A stretch of 64,000 nt of DNA from Istiophorus platypterus. Lineage: Eukaryota; Chordata; Actinopteri; Istiophoriformes; Istiophoridae. Position 1 is the first letter of the stretch. Each line of letters starts with the position of its first letter. Location: NCBI GenBank assembly GCA_016859345.1, contig CM029121.1, forward strand, positions 27,601,527 through 27,665,526, given 5' to 3'. Positions 45,040 through 57,654 of this stretch are shown in pieces. The notes under the pieces were generated by a model, which did no database searches, was not told where the DNA came from, and saw only the letters and a program-made list of their open reading frames with translations. The translations under genes and the position numbers were made by a program.

Positions 45040-46590
45040 GATTTTTTTCTTAGGGTCAAACTATTCTTCAACACCTTGAGCTTGTTGATCATCGGCTGCT
45101 CCTGATATCTGGATGTTGGCCTTGACCCCGGCCTGACCCCCCCCCCCCCGGCTTGTTAGTGTCCAGTTTCTTCTTTCCAGCTACTGGTAACGAAGCAGAG
45201 GATTCTGGGACGGTAGAGGAGGAACCAGGTGGAGTGTCTCACATGGCGAAAAAAAAAAGGTCCCATTTAACCAGCAGTTTCATGTGAGCAGCTCGGCTCA
45301 GGCATCGGTCCGCATCCGTCCCGCTCGCTCGCATGGTACCGGACCATGGCTCTGTAGGAACCGGCCCAAGTGACCGTCCCTGCTGGTTCTGTGCTGCTGA
45401 TCGGCTGAGAACCAACAACCAATTAGCGAGTAAAAAAGAGGGAAGAAGTCAAAACTTTTGAAACGCTTGCAGCTGCTTAGTCACAGCTGACTGGTAAACG
45501 GCCAATCAGGTCGGGAGGTCAAAGGTCACTCATGTTTGTCAGACAAGTAGATGAAGAGAGGGAGAGGAGATCAAGGAGGAGTTGACCAAGTCAAGTCAAT
45601 ACAGAGAAATATGGTTTGTAAAGATTACTGCATGTTGATTGGTTAGGAATAAGAATAAAACTAAGAAAACAGTGAAAAATGTCCATCACAGTTTCTCAAA
45701 TCCCAGACACCATTTTGTTTAGGTGATGGGACAAAATCAAAAGATGTTCGGTTTCCTAAAGTGTTAGAAAGTGTTGAAAAGCGAGAAATTCTTTCATGTT
45801 GTCTGTCATGAGGCATGAAAACGGTGAGAACTTGGAATAAAAGGAGGAAAAACATCGATCCTCTGAAACCCAGAGACGCTCAGTTTACGATCAGGTAAGA
45901 CAAAGAAACAGCAAAAAAAAAGGAACAAATCAGAAGCTGTAAGTAGGAAACGATTAATCAATTATCTAAATAACCACTGATTGTTTTTTGGACTAATTGA
46001 TCACCTAACCAATCGTTGCTGGAGAAATTCTCCGATTCTTCTCTTCAGAGTTCTGTTGAGAACCAACCTTCGGAGACTGGTTGAACGACAGAATGAGAAT
46101 TTGGAGAACGTTCCCTCCTGCTTTAGGACAGTTTGACGGACGCTTTTTCGCTATTTTCTCTCGTTTTACAGACCGGATGATTAATCAGTTAACCAAGAGA
46201 ACAATATGTAAAGTAATCATTCTGGCTCAGGTCTGTTCCTGGGGGGGTCAGCACCAGTACCGGCATCACCTCACGACCTGGCACCGGACCTTCAACACCA
46301 GACCAGACATGTACGGAACAGAATCGGGCGGGGGGGTCCATCTCCACGGACAGTTTCGGTTCGTGTGGATAAAGTTCAGCTGTGGTCGGGCCCCCGCTAG
46401 CGGGCGAGCGCGGTTACGGTGGAGGACGGCCTCTGGTCCCAGCAGGCGCCGGACCCGTCCAGCTGCCGACCGCAGGATCAGGCCCAGAATTGTGTTTCCT
46501 TGTCGCTGGATCCGTGTATAGGGTCTTTTTCTTCTGCCACGGTTGGGACCAGAGGAATGGTGTTTACTGCACGGAGCCAACTGGACTGGA

Positions 46591-46627
<37 letters not shown>

Positions 46628-46963
46628 CCATATGAACACAAGCCGTGTTCTATACGTTCCGTGTAAGAATCTCAGTCTTAGTTTCCCAGGTTTCATTACT
46701 ATTTTCTCTGTTTTTACAAGTAAATCTGACTTTACTTGATCCTTGCCACACACACATACATATACACACACACACACACACACACATAAGCCAATCCACC
46801 CCCCCCCCCAACTAACACACCCCCACCCCCACCCACTCCCTCATTGGCCAATCGTGTCGTCACGGAGACAACAGCTGTCTCCAGGATGAAGAAGCTACTT
46901 TGAGGGTGCCAGCCAGTCTGCAGGCCTGCAACTGGAGAGTCCCATGGGTCCCTCATGGCCTTC

Positions 46964-47025
<62 letters not shown>

Positions 47026-47657
47026 CTGGCAGTACAGCAGGATTAGCGCCCTCTAGAGACAGCAGGTTTTTTTTTTCCCCCCTGTACAGAACACCGTGTC
47101 CGTCCTTCATGCTTGTCCTCACAGCAGCAGGGTGAAGGCCCAGACTGGCCCGAGACCACGAGATCCAGTGGGTCTAGGATCCGTCACGTCGATGCTGAGA
47201 GCGGTTATACAACGGCTCAGGATCAGAGGCGGGACCCATTCATTCTGTTACTTCTCAAAACAGATTTCGCCGTAATTTTCACATGTCAGTGCAAGATGTG
47301 TCTGTTGACGTTTGATTAGGAAGCCGATTGACTAGTCGACTGGCAGGAATCAATCAGAAGATATGGCTGATAAATGGTGAAAGTTGCAGTCGGTGGCTCC
47401 CGCTTCTCAAACGGGAAGTTTTAGCATCAGCATTTTTCCTTTTCTGGAATCTTTTGGACTAAACAGTTATAATTGACAGGTGAGCAACAAATACTACTCT
47501 GCAGGAGATGAAGGCAATTAAAATTGTAGTTTGACGTTCTTGAGGTGACTGGTGACGGATCAGAAGTAAAATACATTGATCCACGGAAGAAACGGTTATT
47601 TTAAAGCTCTTCAGTCTTTTCATCTATAAGTCATTGAATCATTACTTGGACACACAT
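45040..47657. other. Gene-poor interval with CA tracts
   Basis: (CA)n tracts at 46592-46625, about 46747-46787 and 46967-47023. A family R fragment (ACGATTAATCAATTATCTAA...GACTAATTGATCACC) is at about 45948-46020. No gene is supported; frames at 46266-46631 are repeat-spanning shadows. Confidence 0.5.
46967..47023. repeat. (CA)n microsatellite
   Basis: About 28 uninterrupted CA units. Confidence 0.97.
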
Positions 47658-47790
47658 ACATTTGCCACTTTATTAGGTACAGCCAGACTAAAACGAATGC
47701 AGTGGAACACGCTAAAATCTACTGTTATGGACGTTCAAATGCTCAAAGCCTGGAGCACTGGGGTGGACAGAATATTAGAAACAGCTCTTG
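47658..47790. mobile_element. Fragment of a GGTGGACARAATATTAG repeat
   Basis: The left phrase TTGCCACTTTATTAGGTACA and right phrase GGGGTGGACAGAATATTAGA are imperfect inverted complements of each other. They resemble the ends of the element at 49111-49336. Confidence 0.5.
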
Positions 47791-49110
47791 GCACAACAAG
47801 CAGAATTAGAAGAATCAGATATAAAGGAGTGAGTCTCTTCTCTTAGTCTCTCATTGGCTGTTTCCTTTTCTGTCACACAGTGTTTTTGGATCATACATGA
47901 AAAACTTGTATTAAAAAATTGTATATCAATCATGTTTTATATCTTGGTCACAACATCATACTTTACTCTTTATTTGCTTTTCCAAAAACGATACCTTGAA
48001 AGTTAATGGTGCAAATGAATAAACACAAAATGTTACGGTTGAAATGAGCTCATCAAAACAAACAAGTCTTAAAAGCTGAAGCTTCACTCTACTGAAGGAA
48101 AGTGTTGAAAGTGTAGTTTTCACACACACACGAACAACCAGTGCTGACTCATAGAAGCAGTTTTGTGTGTGTGTGTGTGTTTTGCATGTGTTGTTTTGGG
48201 TCGACTGCAACTGTCGCGGACAACGACCCGTCTAATCTGCACCTGCCACTGACACAGCAAATGTACGTCTACGCACACGACACGCGACACACACACACAC
48301 TCACACTCACAACACACTGCCGGCCTACATAAGAGCCAGACGGAGCCGAGCGTCCGACTGACCGACTGCAAGGCATTATGGGACGCGACCGATAAACTGA
48401 TGATCATGTGAGCTGATGTGTGTCTCGACCTCCTCGTTTTTCTCCTCGTTTCCTTTTTCCTTTCCTTTTCCTTTTCCTTCGCGGCCCAGAGGCAGATTTC
48501 AGCTGCTTTCTTGCCCGATAGTCCGACACTGTGGGACAATTTGCAGCAGATTGTCAGTGAGTTTTGCCCGATGTTCATAAAGTTGAGTCACAGAGTTTCT
48601 GGGCCTTTCCAGGAGGATTCTACCTCAGTTTGGACCGGACTGGACCAAGTCTGCATCCGTTCTGTCGCCGTTCAGGTTATGAGTCGGTCTGAGCTTCATC
48701 CTTCACACGTTGATGATGTGGTCAGGTCTGTAACACAGTCGCGATACAGAACCTGTTGAGGTCTCGGTCCTGGCACAAAGTAATATATAGAAAGTCACAG
48801 AAAAAATAATGATGCTCCTCTTCATCTCAGATCTTTGTTTTTATAATGATCATGTTTATGCTGTAACCGGATCCAGGCGTATCTATCTCTTGACGTCTTC
48901 CTCTGAGCTAATCTTCTGCACCGCAGCACCGACCGTCTTATTTCATTCATATCGTATCAACAATTTAAGCTTATAAACTCAGTATTACTGAACCAGGACC
49001 CCCACCACCAGGATTTGGATCAAGTAGCTCAGGAGAACATTACATGTGTCAGGTTTATGGGCAACGAATACTTTACCAACCTTAATATATAATATATAAA
49101 AACATATAAA
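47791..49110. other. Gene-poor interval
   Basis: Includes a (GT)n/CA pair at about 48164-48181 and 48284-48308 and a CT-rich tract at 48430-48485. The 113-codon frame starting in the CT tract (48418-48759) is discussed under rejected items. Confidence 0.45.
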
Positions 49111-49336
49111 TGGGATGGACAAAATATTAGGAGCTCCCCTCTGAAAAACCCAGTTCAGTTGAAAAGCAGCAGAAAAACTCCACCATGACCATTAAGATAA
49201 ATCAACATCCTATTAAACAGTTTCATTAAAAACTGAACATTAATGATCCACACGAAAGAGGGTTTATTACAGACCTGTTGTATTAAACTGCTTTAGTTTT
49301 AATCCAGGTGTTCCTAATAAATTGGTGGTCAGGGTA
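49111..49336. mobile_element. Inverted-repeat element ending in GGTGGACAAAATATTAGGA
   Basis: The left end GGGATGGACAAAATATTAGG, then AGCTCCCC, is mirrored by CAGGTGTTCCTAATAAATTG, then GTGGTCAGGGTA. In reverse complement the right end reads TACCCTGACCACCAATTTAT, then TAGGAACACC. About 226 bp with no coding capacity; non-autonomous transposon remnant. Confidence 0.6.
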
Positions 49337-50210
49337 TCTGACAAATAGGGTCTATAATTATTACTATTATTATTATCACCACCCTCATAAAATGACAGTG
49401 ATGTGGACGTAGATGGCTGAATAAAATATTTAACTGTTAATGAGACAAGGTTTTAAACAAGCACTTCACTTTAACATCAAACAATCATCTAATAACTAAT
49501 AATAAATTAAATCTGCCCTTGAACCAATCACACAAGAGAAGAAAATTCACACACACCCCCCCCCACACACAAACATGCACACTTACACTCTATTAAAATA
49601 GTGATCGTTGTCTGTCTCTCTCTGTATCTCTGTCATCTCATTCACAAAACACACACACACACACACATTCTCACTGTAACCACACACTCGTGGCTGGATG
49701 TTGATTGACAGGCGGGGCAGGTGTGGCCGGTCTGTGGCAGCGTCCCACCTGTTGATCTGACCCCCCCCCCCGTACCCACAAACCCAAACCTTTACCCCAC
49801 CCACCTCGACCCCTGACCCTGTGACCAGCTTCCTATCCCCGTGGGCAAAGTAACAACCCCCCTCCCAACCCTGTTGCCCCTGGCAACCCTGACCTGGGCT
49901 GTGGCTGCAGCTTCATAAATAAAACTCGGGGCTCTACCTGCCCGCTGTGGCCCACCACTGCTGTTTACAGCCTCCCCTGTCACCCATGATCTTTGACCTT
50001 TGCACCCACCTGACCCCCTGTTCTGACACCACTGGGGGTGGGGGGTGCAGACACTGATACAGTACAGTAAGCCTAGGCTATTCTTGTAGGTAAACTTTTT
50101 CCAGTAATGATGCTGTTGGAGATTCTCTGATACTTTGATGATAACGTCCAACCGTTTCTTCAAATGTTGGACCTCATTCGGATTTTTAGGATCATAGGTG
50201 TGGCTTTGTC

Positions 50211-50585
50211 TGTTGGTCGTTGGTGATTTGGTCGTCATTGGTCCATCATTGGTCAACTGTTGGTCTCTCTGTCCATTGGTTGGTCATTCTTTGGTTATTT
50301 GTCATTTGTTCATTGGTCGTTCTTTGCTCCATCTGTTGTTCAGTAGTTGGTTGTTGGTCAATCGTTCATTGGTTGGTTGTTGGTCCGTCAGTCAGTCGTT
50401 GGTTGGCCCATCATCGGTTCATTGTTGGTCTATCAGTTGTTGATCTGTCGGTTGGTCGGTAGTTTGTTCGTTTGTTCGTTGGTCGGTCATTGGCCCATCT
50501 GTAGGTAAGTCATCAGTTGTTGGTCCATCGTTGGTTCATGATGGTCTGGCGGGTGTCGGTCAGTCGTTGGTCAGTTGTTGGTCAA
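50211..50585. repeat. Degenerate (TTGGTCN)n array
   Basis: About 375 bp of TTGGTC, GTTGGT, CATTGGTC and TCAGTCG-type words, T/G-rich on the plus strand. The open frames through it are repeat translations rich in Leu, Val, Ser and Trp. Confidence 0.9.
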
Positions 50586-51109
50586 TTTTTCTCCTTTTGA
50601 CAGAGTAAACATGCCCTTCCGTCTTTTGTGTCACTGTCCTTCCACTGCAGCTCAATGAGGAAACACAAGCAGAGGACGTCTACTTGATTTAACTGACTCA
50701 AACTGCCAAATCCTCAATTCAGCTTCAGATAAACTTCCATGCAGAACCAGAACTGTGGACTTTGTCCCTAATCACTTACATTAAAATGTGTTAAGTAGAG
50801 ATTAAATAGCAGGAGGATTGATTTTAACAGGAAAAGCCTGTTTCATTTTTCATATCTGGGGACCAGACTCTTGTTTTGAAACAGAATTGAAAAAATGGTT
50901 TAGTCTGAGGTTTTTCCAGCAAACTCAACAGCTGTATGGTTTAACAGAAAAGACCAGTCATACCAAACCAGTCAAAGATATTCATAGCAGTCTACAGTCA
51001 TGCTAGCAACTCTTTCAGGCTCTATTTGGACACAAAACAGTTGCCCTGCTCTGCATCATAGTTTCTGCAAGTCTCTACCAGAGGGACGGACAGATTGACC
51101 ATCAGACAC

Positions 51110-51500
51110 AGTTGTTGTCTGTTACCAGGGACAACAGCATTATTAAGCGGCCACTCAGAACGCCCTCATTGTGTCTGGCCCTGCATCAGAGGTGCTGGGC
51201 TCATCACCACCTCGGCACTAAACTGAAAAGAATGTCCCCGTCAGAGAGTTCGGCCTCGCTGCCACGCAGGATCTCTGAGGTAATCCGGGCGGTGTTTTCC
51301 TTTTTTAACGGGGGCTGACTCTACTCTCCGAGCACGGGGGTGTTTCACAGTGATGAGTCCTAACGGCAGAGGGAAAGACGAACCTCTTGGACCGGTTTAT
51401 CCTCCGGAGTCCAGCGGCCCAGCAGGCTTTTACTGTGATTCATCCGCTGAGACTGGTGGTTTGAATGTTCTCCTTGTGTTTCAGGTTCATTCCTGACGAT
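51110..51500. promoter_or_regulatory. Candidate regulatory island
   Basis: Repeat-free stretch with CAGCATTATTAAGCGGCCAC, CGCCCTCATTGTGTCTGGCC, CGGTTTATCCTCCGGAG and TGTGATTCATCCGCTGAG. The composition and motif density resemble conserved non-coding DNA. There is no exon-like frame with convincing splice sites. Confidence 0.2.
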
Positions 51501-51702
51501 GGGTTCAAAGCTCTTACTAACCTTCTCTGGTGAGAAACATCTTGTTTATGACAGCTTACTTCCAAATTTCTTATTTCAGCCTTAAATATTTAGAATGATA
51601 ATCATCTAGCACAAAACAGTTCATAACTTTTTGTGCCTCAATCAACTTTTTTACACTGGTGACAAAAACAAAGACTCTCCACTCTTGGATTTTAATCACT
51701 AT

Positions 51703-51945
51703 AGAGGTGCATCGAACAATTATTGACATTTCTGGATAATTTGTCAAATTATTTTTCTTGATTTCAGGTAATTATTGAATAATAAAGTCTGAAATTAGTA
51801 AAAGCTCTGCAGTTTTTGGACCAACAGTCCAAAAACCAGAGATACTCAGTTTCAAATAATATTAAACAGAGAATGGGTAGTTGATTATCAGAAAAGTGGC
51901 CAATTCATTTTCTGTCAATCGACTAATTGATCAATCCGACTCGAT
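51703..51945 (+). mobile_element. Family R element, degraded copy
   Basis: AGGTGCATCGAACAATTATT at the left and CAATCGACTAATTGATCAAT at the right, with the family's interior CCAAAAACCAGAGATACTCA. Confidence 0.55.
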
Positions 51946-52762
51946 CAAGCTCGAAATTGATAGGGAACGTATGCAAAAAAGCAAAAGGTACAATTCTAAC
52001 ATTTATTGGACTTTTTGGGGCCCAGTATAGAAGTATTGATGTCTGTCTGTGAGTTTCTCAACCTCTGGGTTGGGACCCTCTCTGGGGTCACTTGATCTTT
52101 AGACAAGGTCAGGCAGATTTCTTAGATCTCTTGTTTGATAGATATAAATAATATTTCCTCTGTGTTCCAGTTGAAGTTTTCTCCAGTCTTCAAAAAGCAG
52201 AAAAAAAAATCCTACATTTAAAACCATGACACAGCTTGAAATCACCTAAAATAGTTCCTTATAAAACTATTATGTTATAATTTCTTTTAGTTTTTATTTT
52301 AGTAAAAAGTTTTTTGGTCTTTAGCTAAATTTAAAACCAAATACTTATGGCGAAATACTTATTCATAGGAAATCCTGTACAAATGCGACAGTTTTCTATC
52401 TTCCTCATGTTACGGTCATGTTTTATTTTAACCAATCGTGTCGAGTGTCATTCAGTCCCGTCCGAGAAAAGCTCCTGGAAATGTCGGATGGAGTTTCATC
52501 GCAGAACCAAGAAAGAACCCAGAATGCCTTGTGGTTTTTTTTGTTTTGGGGGGGGGGTTGTCGTGACGGTCTAAAGCTCAGCACCACCCCCACCACCACC
52601 ACAGGCCCCTCGCCGTTCGCCCGGCGAGGGGATTATCCAGCCACGCCCGGAAAAGACGTGTGAAATTGTGACGGGCACGAAAATAAAATGACAAGGTTTG
52701 CGAGGCTTGTGCGTGGAGGAGCGTGTTAGCTGCTGGCACGCACACCGCTGTGTAAGCTGATA

Positions 52763-52801
<39 letters not shown>

Positions 52802-53901
52802 ATGCCCTGTCAGTGGACATGCCAACTGTGAGGCCTGGGTGAGTCAGTGAGTTTTCAGCTGCAGAGAGAGCTGTGATCACGGCCGATAGCAGGTGCTCGG
52901 AGTGGGAAACACGATCGGCTCCGCGCGCTCTGCAGCTGTATGCTTTAATTGATTAGAGCGAGTTTTATGACAGTAAGGACTCAGGCATGCAGCCGCAGGC
53001 CAGCGATCAGACAGTAGCCCGAGATACCGAGACCCCCCCAAAAAATCTCTGGCTCTGAAGTACAGACGATGAAAAGGGAAGATGACGACGATGACGACGA
53101 TGACGACGACGACGACGACGACGAGGAACATTGCCTGGAATAAACGCTGAGCCATGATGAGACCCCCATTTACTCATGCTCAGGAGCAAGATCAGGGAAA
53201 TGTCGTGAATTTTACAAATGACCCGACATTCGAGGTTAAGATTCAGCTGCGCTGCTTTTTGCAGAAATGTCGGTTCCCACAACAGCATCATATACCTTCG
53301 GCTCAGTCTTTTACTGAAATGTAGATCAAAGCCCTGTCGTACTTTCATGTGCTTTCGTAAAAGTTTGCAGGACGGTTGGTGGCTGGTGGCTGCTAAATAT
53401 CAGTCTAAACTCTGCAGAACAAAACAGAATTCAAAGGCCGTTTCTAGAACAACAGGGAACCTTTTATACCCTATGTGGAGCTGGATTGTTTTAATCAGAT
53501 CCTGCCTCCTTTTTTAACGAGATGACAGTTAGAGCCGAGGCCCTAACGCAGGAATTATATCTGAGAAAATACAAGCGAACTTCCAGTGAATCTACACAAA
53601 GAAAGCAAGTATGAACCAAAAACTATGAAGAAAAGCAGCAAAACAGTACAGTAATGCAATTCTACTATATTATTCCACAAGAGGGAACCAGGGTGTCCTC
53701 TGGCCCCTAAAGGTTAAATAGTGGTGAGATGTCTTAAAACCAGGCTAAAAGACATAATTCCTCTTCACTGAGTTCTCTGGTTCTGTGTTGGATTTTGACG
53801 TCTGTTTTAAGTGTTCTCCTGTTGTTTCAGGTACATTCTCTAATAGTTTTAAACAGTTTCCTCTGAACAACACCTGTGCTTCTTTACTTTAACCTCCACC
53901 A
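51946..53901. other. Gene-poor interval
   Basis: A (GT)n tract at 52765-52799 and a (GAC)n tract at 53082-53123 are the only clear features. No gene is supported. Confidence 0.5.
53082..53123. repeat. (GAC)n microsatellite
   Basis: About 14 GAC/GAT units. Frames through it give poly-Ser, poly-Val or poly-Arg. Confidence 0.95.
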
Positions 53902-54220
53902 GGGCTACAACTAAATGTTATTTTTATTAATCGATTAATCCTCTCATTCTTTTTCTCAATAAATCGTTTGGCCCAGAAAATGTCATTAAATAGTTAAAGA
54001 TGCTCATCACGATTTACAAAAGCCTGAAGATGATGTCACCAAATGTCCAAAAATATTCAGTTGCATTTACATGAGAAGAAAACCAAAAAAGAACTTGGAA
54101 CCAGGGAATTTGTGGCATCTTTTGCTTGAAAAATAATTGAAACAAGTGAATCATTATAAAAGTTACTGCTGGTTCTTTAATTAACCAATCAATTACCCAC
54201 CTAACTGTTTCAGCTTTAAA
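53902..54220 (+). mobile_element. Family R element, near full-length
   Basis: Starts CAGGGCTACAACTAAATG, has ATTAATCGATTAATCCTC at the left, the interior AAAATATTCAGTTGCATTTA, and ends CTAACTGTTTCAGCTTTA. The ends are imperfect inverted complements (AGGGCTACAACTAA versus TAAAGCTGAAACAGTTA). No coding capacity; a non-autonomous element about 320 bp long. Confidence 0.7.
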
Positions 54221-54959
54221 CTAAATCCAAGTTGGATAGGTTGTGTGGACTAAGTATGGCAAAATAGGGGACATTTTTGCTCCGTTGAACGTTGGGAACC
54301 CCCTTTGTTTACCACTTTTACTGCCCCCTACTGGAGACCAAGTGATTGCAACAACTTCCCCAGAACAGAAAAAAGGGCAAAATCCAGCTTATAGGACAGA
54401 GAGAGGTAACACACGAGGGTTTTATTGGTCTGAAGCCTCAACAAGTCTTCTCCATGCACTATGAGTCTTAGGGGCTTTGGTGCCACCGTCATCGACCTGG
54501 TTATTCAGAGTGAGAGGGGAGAGATGGTGACGACTTTATCCCCCTTGATGGACCCCGGGAAACGAGAGCCCCCTCATAGTCTTGATATCAACGTGATGAG
54601 TCACAACATGCCGGGATCTACTGTCAGAGCTCTGGCACGTCGGAGTGTCATCAGGCCGATGTTTATCATGATTCACACGTAGATCTCGTTTCAGGTCGGA
54701 GCTGGAGGGTAGCGGACTTTCATTTTTCCACTCTTCCCGCAGAGGTCAGGGGTCGGGAATCCAGTGGCAACTGCCTGGATGTTGAAGTCAGTGCTGAAGT
54801 GCGTTAAACTGCAATTCCTGCAAGTGGCGAATGAGGAAAACCAACAAGTTCTAAGGGGAATTCCAGACTCGGTTTAAAAAACTAAAACATCCAATTAACA
54901 ATATTATGAATGGGAACATCCAATTTACGTGTTTCTTTTTTTGGCTGATGAATCTCAAA

Positions 54960-55720
54960 TTAGGATTTGCTGGCTCCAGTTCACAGTGATGCTTCAGATA
55001 AATGCTAACGTCACCATGCTAACAAGACGCAAGGAAATTCCTGACATGTTGAGGTTCAGTTGGTAGAACCATGTTCTCACCCTGCTAATTAGCAGTAAAC
55101 CCAAAAAACAGCTGGGGCTGATGGGATTATCAGTGGTTCTGCAGGTACATGAATGTCTCTACCAAGTTTCACAACAATCCATGATTCATTCAAAACCACA
55201 TGGTGGCGCTACAGAGGAGAAGTGAGGGCATCACCATATTTATTAGGATTCATAGGAGACCAAAAAAAGCATGAAACTCTGAAGCTTGAGGAAGTGGGGC
55301 AATCAAATTTCAATCATTTTGGCTCGAATAATGACTTAAATTAATCAGTTATCAAAAATATTTACCTGGTCATTCTCTTTTTATAGACTAATAGAAATAA
55401 TCGACTAATTGTTGCAGTTCTAGATTCATCCTCTGGGGACAAGGAGTATCTGTAAAATTTTGTGCCAAGCCATCAAATAATGTTGAGATATTTCAAAAGA
55501 AAAGGGAAGATTTTGACCTGCTGGTGGCGCTGGAGGAAATGTCAGGGATCGCAAAACCCATTCGGATGCCATGGCTAGCTATCCAGTAGTTTTAGGGCCA
55601 CTTCAGCCTGGACCAAAGTGGTGGCCTGAGTGAACGACACTGCCGTCCCCAGACCTATGCTGTTAACATTGCTGGAAAAGTGCCCTTCAGCTCAGTGAGC
55701 AGTTCCATCAAAACATCTGT
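54960..55720 (+). mobile_element. Dispersed repeat (TGGTGGCGCTA...GACCAAAGTGGTGG) interrupted by another element
   Basis: Ordered phrases include CAAGTTTCACAACAATCCAT, CATGGTGGCGCTACAGAGGA, ATTAGGATTCATAG, then a foreign insert, then GATTCATCCTCTGGGGAC, TGCTGGTGGCGCTGGAGGAA and CCTGGACCAAAGTGGTGG. These recur widely in percomorph genomes as far as I recall. The element is split at 55255-55262 by a family R copy. Confidence 0.6.
55262..55423. mobile_element. Family R element nested in another repeat
   Basis: The right end AATCGACTAATTGTTGCAGTTCTA matches the family R terminus. It is flanked on the left by GATTCATA and on the right by GATTCATC, an almost perfect 8-bp direct repeat, as expected for an hAT-type target-site duplication. 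The left terminus is not recognisable, so the copy is rearranged. Confidence 0.55.
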
Positions 55721-57226
55721 TAAACTATGGACAGGAAACCAAACAATTAATCATTACTTATTATTTTTAAAAATGAGATTTATTTTATTATTACTCTGAG
55801 CATTGGACACATTCCAGTAGAAAAGAAACTCTTCTTAAGTTTATTTTCTAAAAATTTTGGGGTGTGCAACATATTTTAGACTGTCAATAATCATTGTTTC
55901 CTAGGTAAAGATTCATGTCCCAATCAGAACCAGGAAAGTGGCAGTCAGCCCCAATATGTGCATCAATGCATCAAGATAAACAGCCAGCTTCTTTCACAAT
56001 ATTGAAGCAGGTCAAATGTGTCTCCATCTTAATTAAGAAATTCTGTGAAATCCAATTACTGTAGCTTTTTTCAAATCATCCCATGATTAAAAACCTTAAA
56101 AATACAATTCAAGTTACAAAGGAACAAGTAGAGAACAAATCATACAACACCTGATGATAATTAATGAACAAATTGTTTCTCAACAACACTGAATTGAGGA
56201 CTGTATAGCAGCTAATATTGCGTTAAATATTAAACTTTACCAATGAAACAGTGCTTTGATCATCAAGATCTTTGATTTGACGTGAAAATCACTTTCTTAA
56301 TGAGTCGTCTCGGATCAACTCTGGTGCATCATACTGAGAAGTTACAATGAAAGTTCATGGCTATGTTACTACTACCTGTAACTAACGTGACCTCACACAT
56401 AAAGCCCAGTACAATCCTGCCAAACTGACAAGTACCAGTTATTTGTAGTTATTTCCTTGATCTTCAAGAACTCGGTTCCCTTCTTGGTGCCGAAGCATGT
56501 TCCAGGTCATTCCTGGGTTTCGATGATGGTTCTCATCCGCACAGCTTCAATCTGCAGGTGTTTTCTTCTTCACGCGTCATCACTGACCTTCGACCCACCA
56601 TCCCAGCCCTGCTTATCCCTTCCCTAATGAAGCCATACTCGTCGAGCCAGACGGCGTCGGTGGCAACTAGAAGATTTATCGAGATGGTTCCTCGTCCCTC
56701 CTGACCCTCGTCCCTCCACACAACATCTTTCTCCTCTCAGGGAGCCAATTAGAGGAGCCGAGGAGGACAAACTGTGTTCTGGGACCCAGCTGGATGTGTC
56801 AACAGGCCTGTTTTGATCAGGGGATGAGAGCGTCCTGGTCGACGGGCTTAAAGGATTGGTGAAGAATGTAAATTCAGCTCTGCTCCGATGAGGGGGTCAC
56901 CGGGGACAAAAGGGGAGGGGTCGGCCAGGGTAAGGTTACGACCAAGAGGGAAAAGCAGGAAAGTCAAGGGTAAAGTCAGGAGTCTGAGTGCAGCAGACAG
57001 ATGTTGAATGAAGGTGCAGTGATCGTACGGCGCTTTAGCCTCTTGCTCAGTAGATCAGTTTATTGCAAAGCTGAACATTCATCATTACATACTTTTGATA
57101 ATCAGGTGCAAGGACAGCACAACTTATGTAATCTTATTGTGAAAGGTGGTGCCTCTGCTGCCTTAACTTAGCGACAAGCTAACAGGTGACCTCAGACATC
57201 AGATTTATTGTTGTGGTGATCAGAGC
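55721..57226. other. Gene-poor interval
   Basis: AT-rich with a GC-richer stretch at 56470-56960. The 62-codon minus-strand frame at 56533-56721 has no recognisable domain. Confidence 0.45.
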
Positions 57227-57535
57227 TGCAACGATTAGTCAATTAATCTATTAGTTGATTAATAGAAAGAAAATTAGTTTGCAGCTATTTTGATGAGCAA
57301 AAGCGTCAAACATTTCTTTGCTTTTTTTTGCATCTTAAATTGGCAAATTCTCACATTTATCATATATGATAGTTTGTGAAATATCAGGCAATTGAGCTAT
57401 TTTAAGATGTCACCTGGGGCCGTGAGTCGTTTGGGTACTTTTGGGGGCATTTTTCACTACTTTCCGACATTTCATAGACTAAACAAATGATCAATTAATT
57501 GATAAAAATAACTGGCAGAACAAAATAAACCTTAG
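57227..57535 (-). mobile_element. Family R element, minus orientation
   Basis: The left edge AGAGCTGCAACGATTAGTCA, then ATTAATC, is the complement of the family's 3' end. The right side has GACTAAACAAATGATCAATTA. Length and interior match the other full copies. Confidence 0.65.
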
Positions 57536-57654
57536 TTGAACCCCTTTGGTAATGTTGCTGCAAAATAAATGCACTTTAAAAAGGGAAGGAAGCAGCTTTA
57601 CCTTTATCCATGATTTTTTCATTTTTGATGTCGAATCTGAAATCTCTTTGATGC

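Noticed and set aside
48418..48759. 113-codon plus-strand frame with a hydrophobic, signal-peptide-like N-terminus and an internal GTGAGT
   Set aside because: The hydrophobic start is translation of a CT-rich tract, which always yields Phe, Leu and Ser. The remainder matches nothing I recognise and no partner exon is visible.
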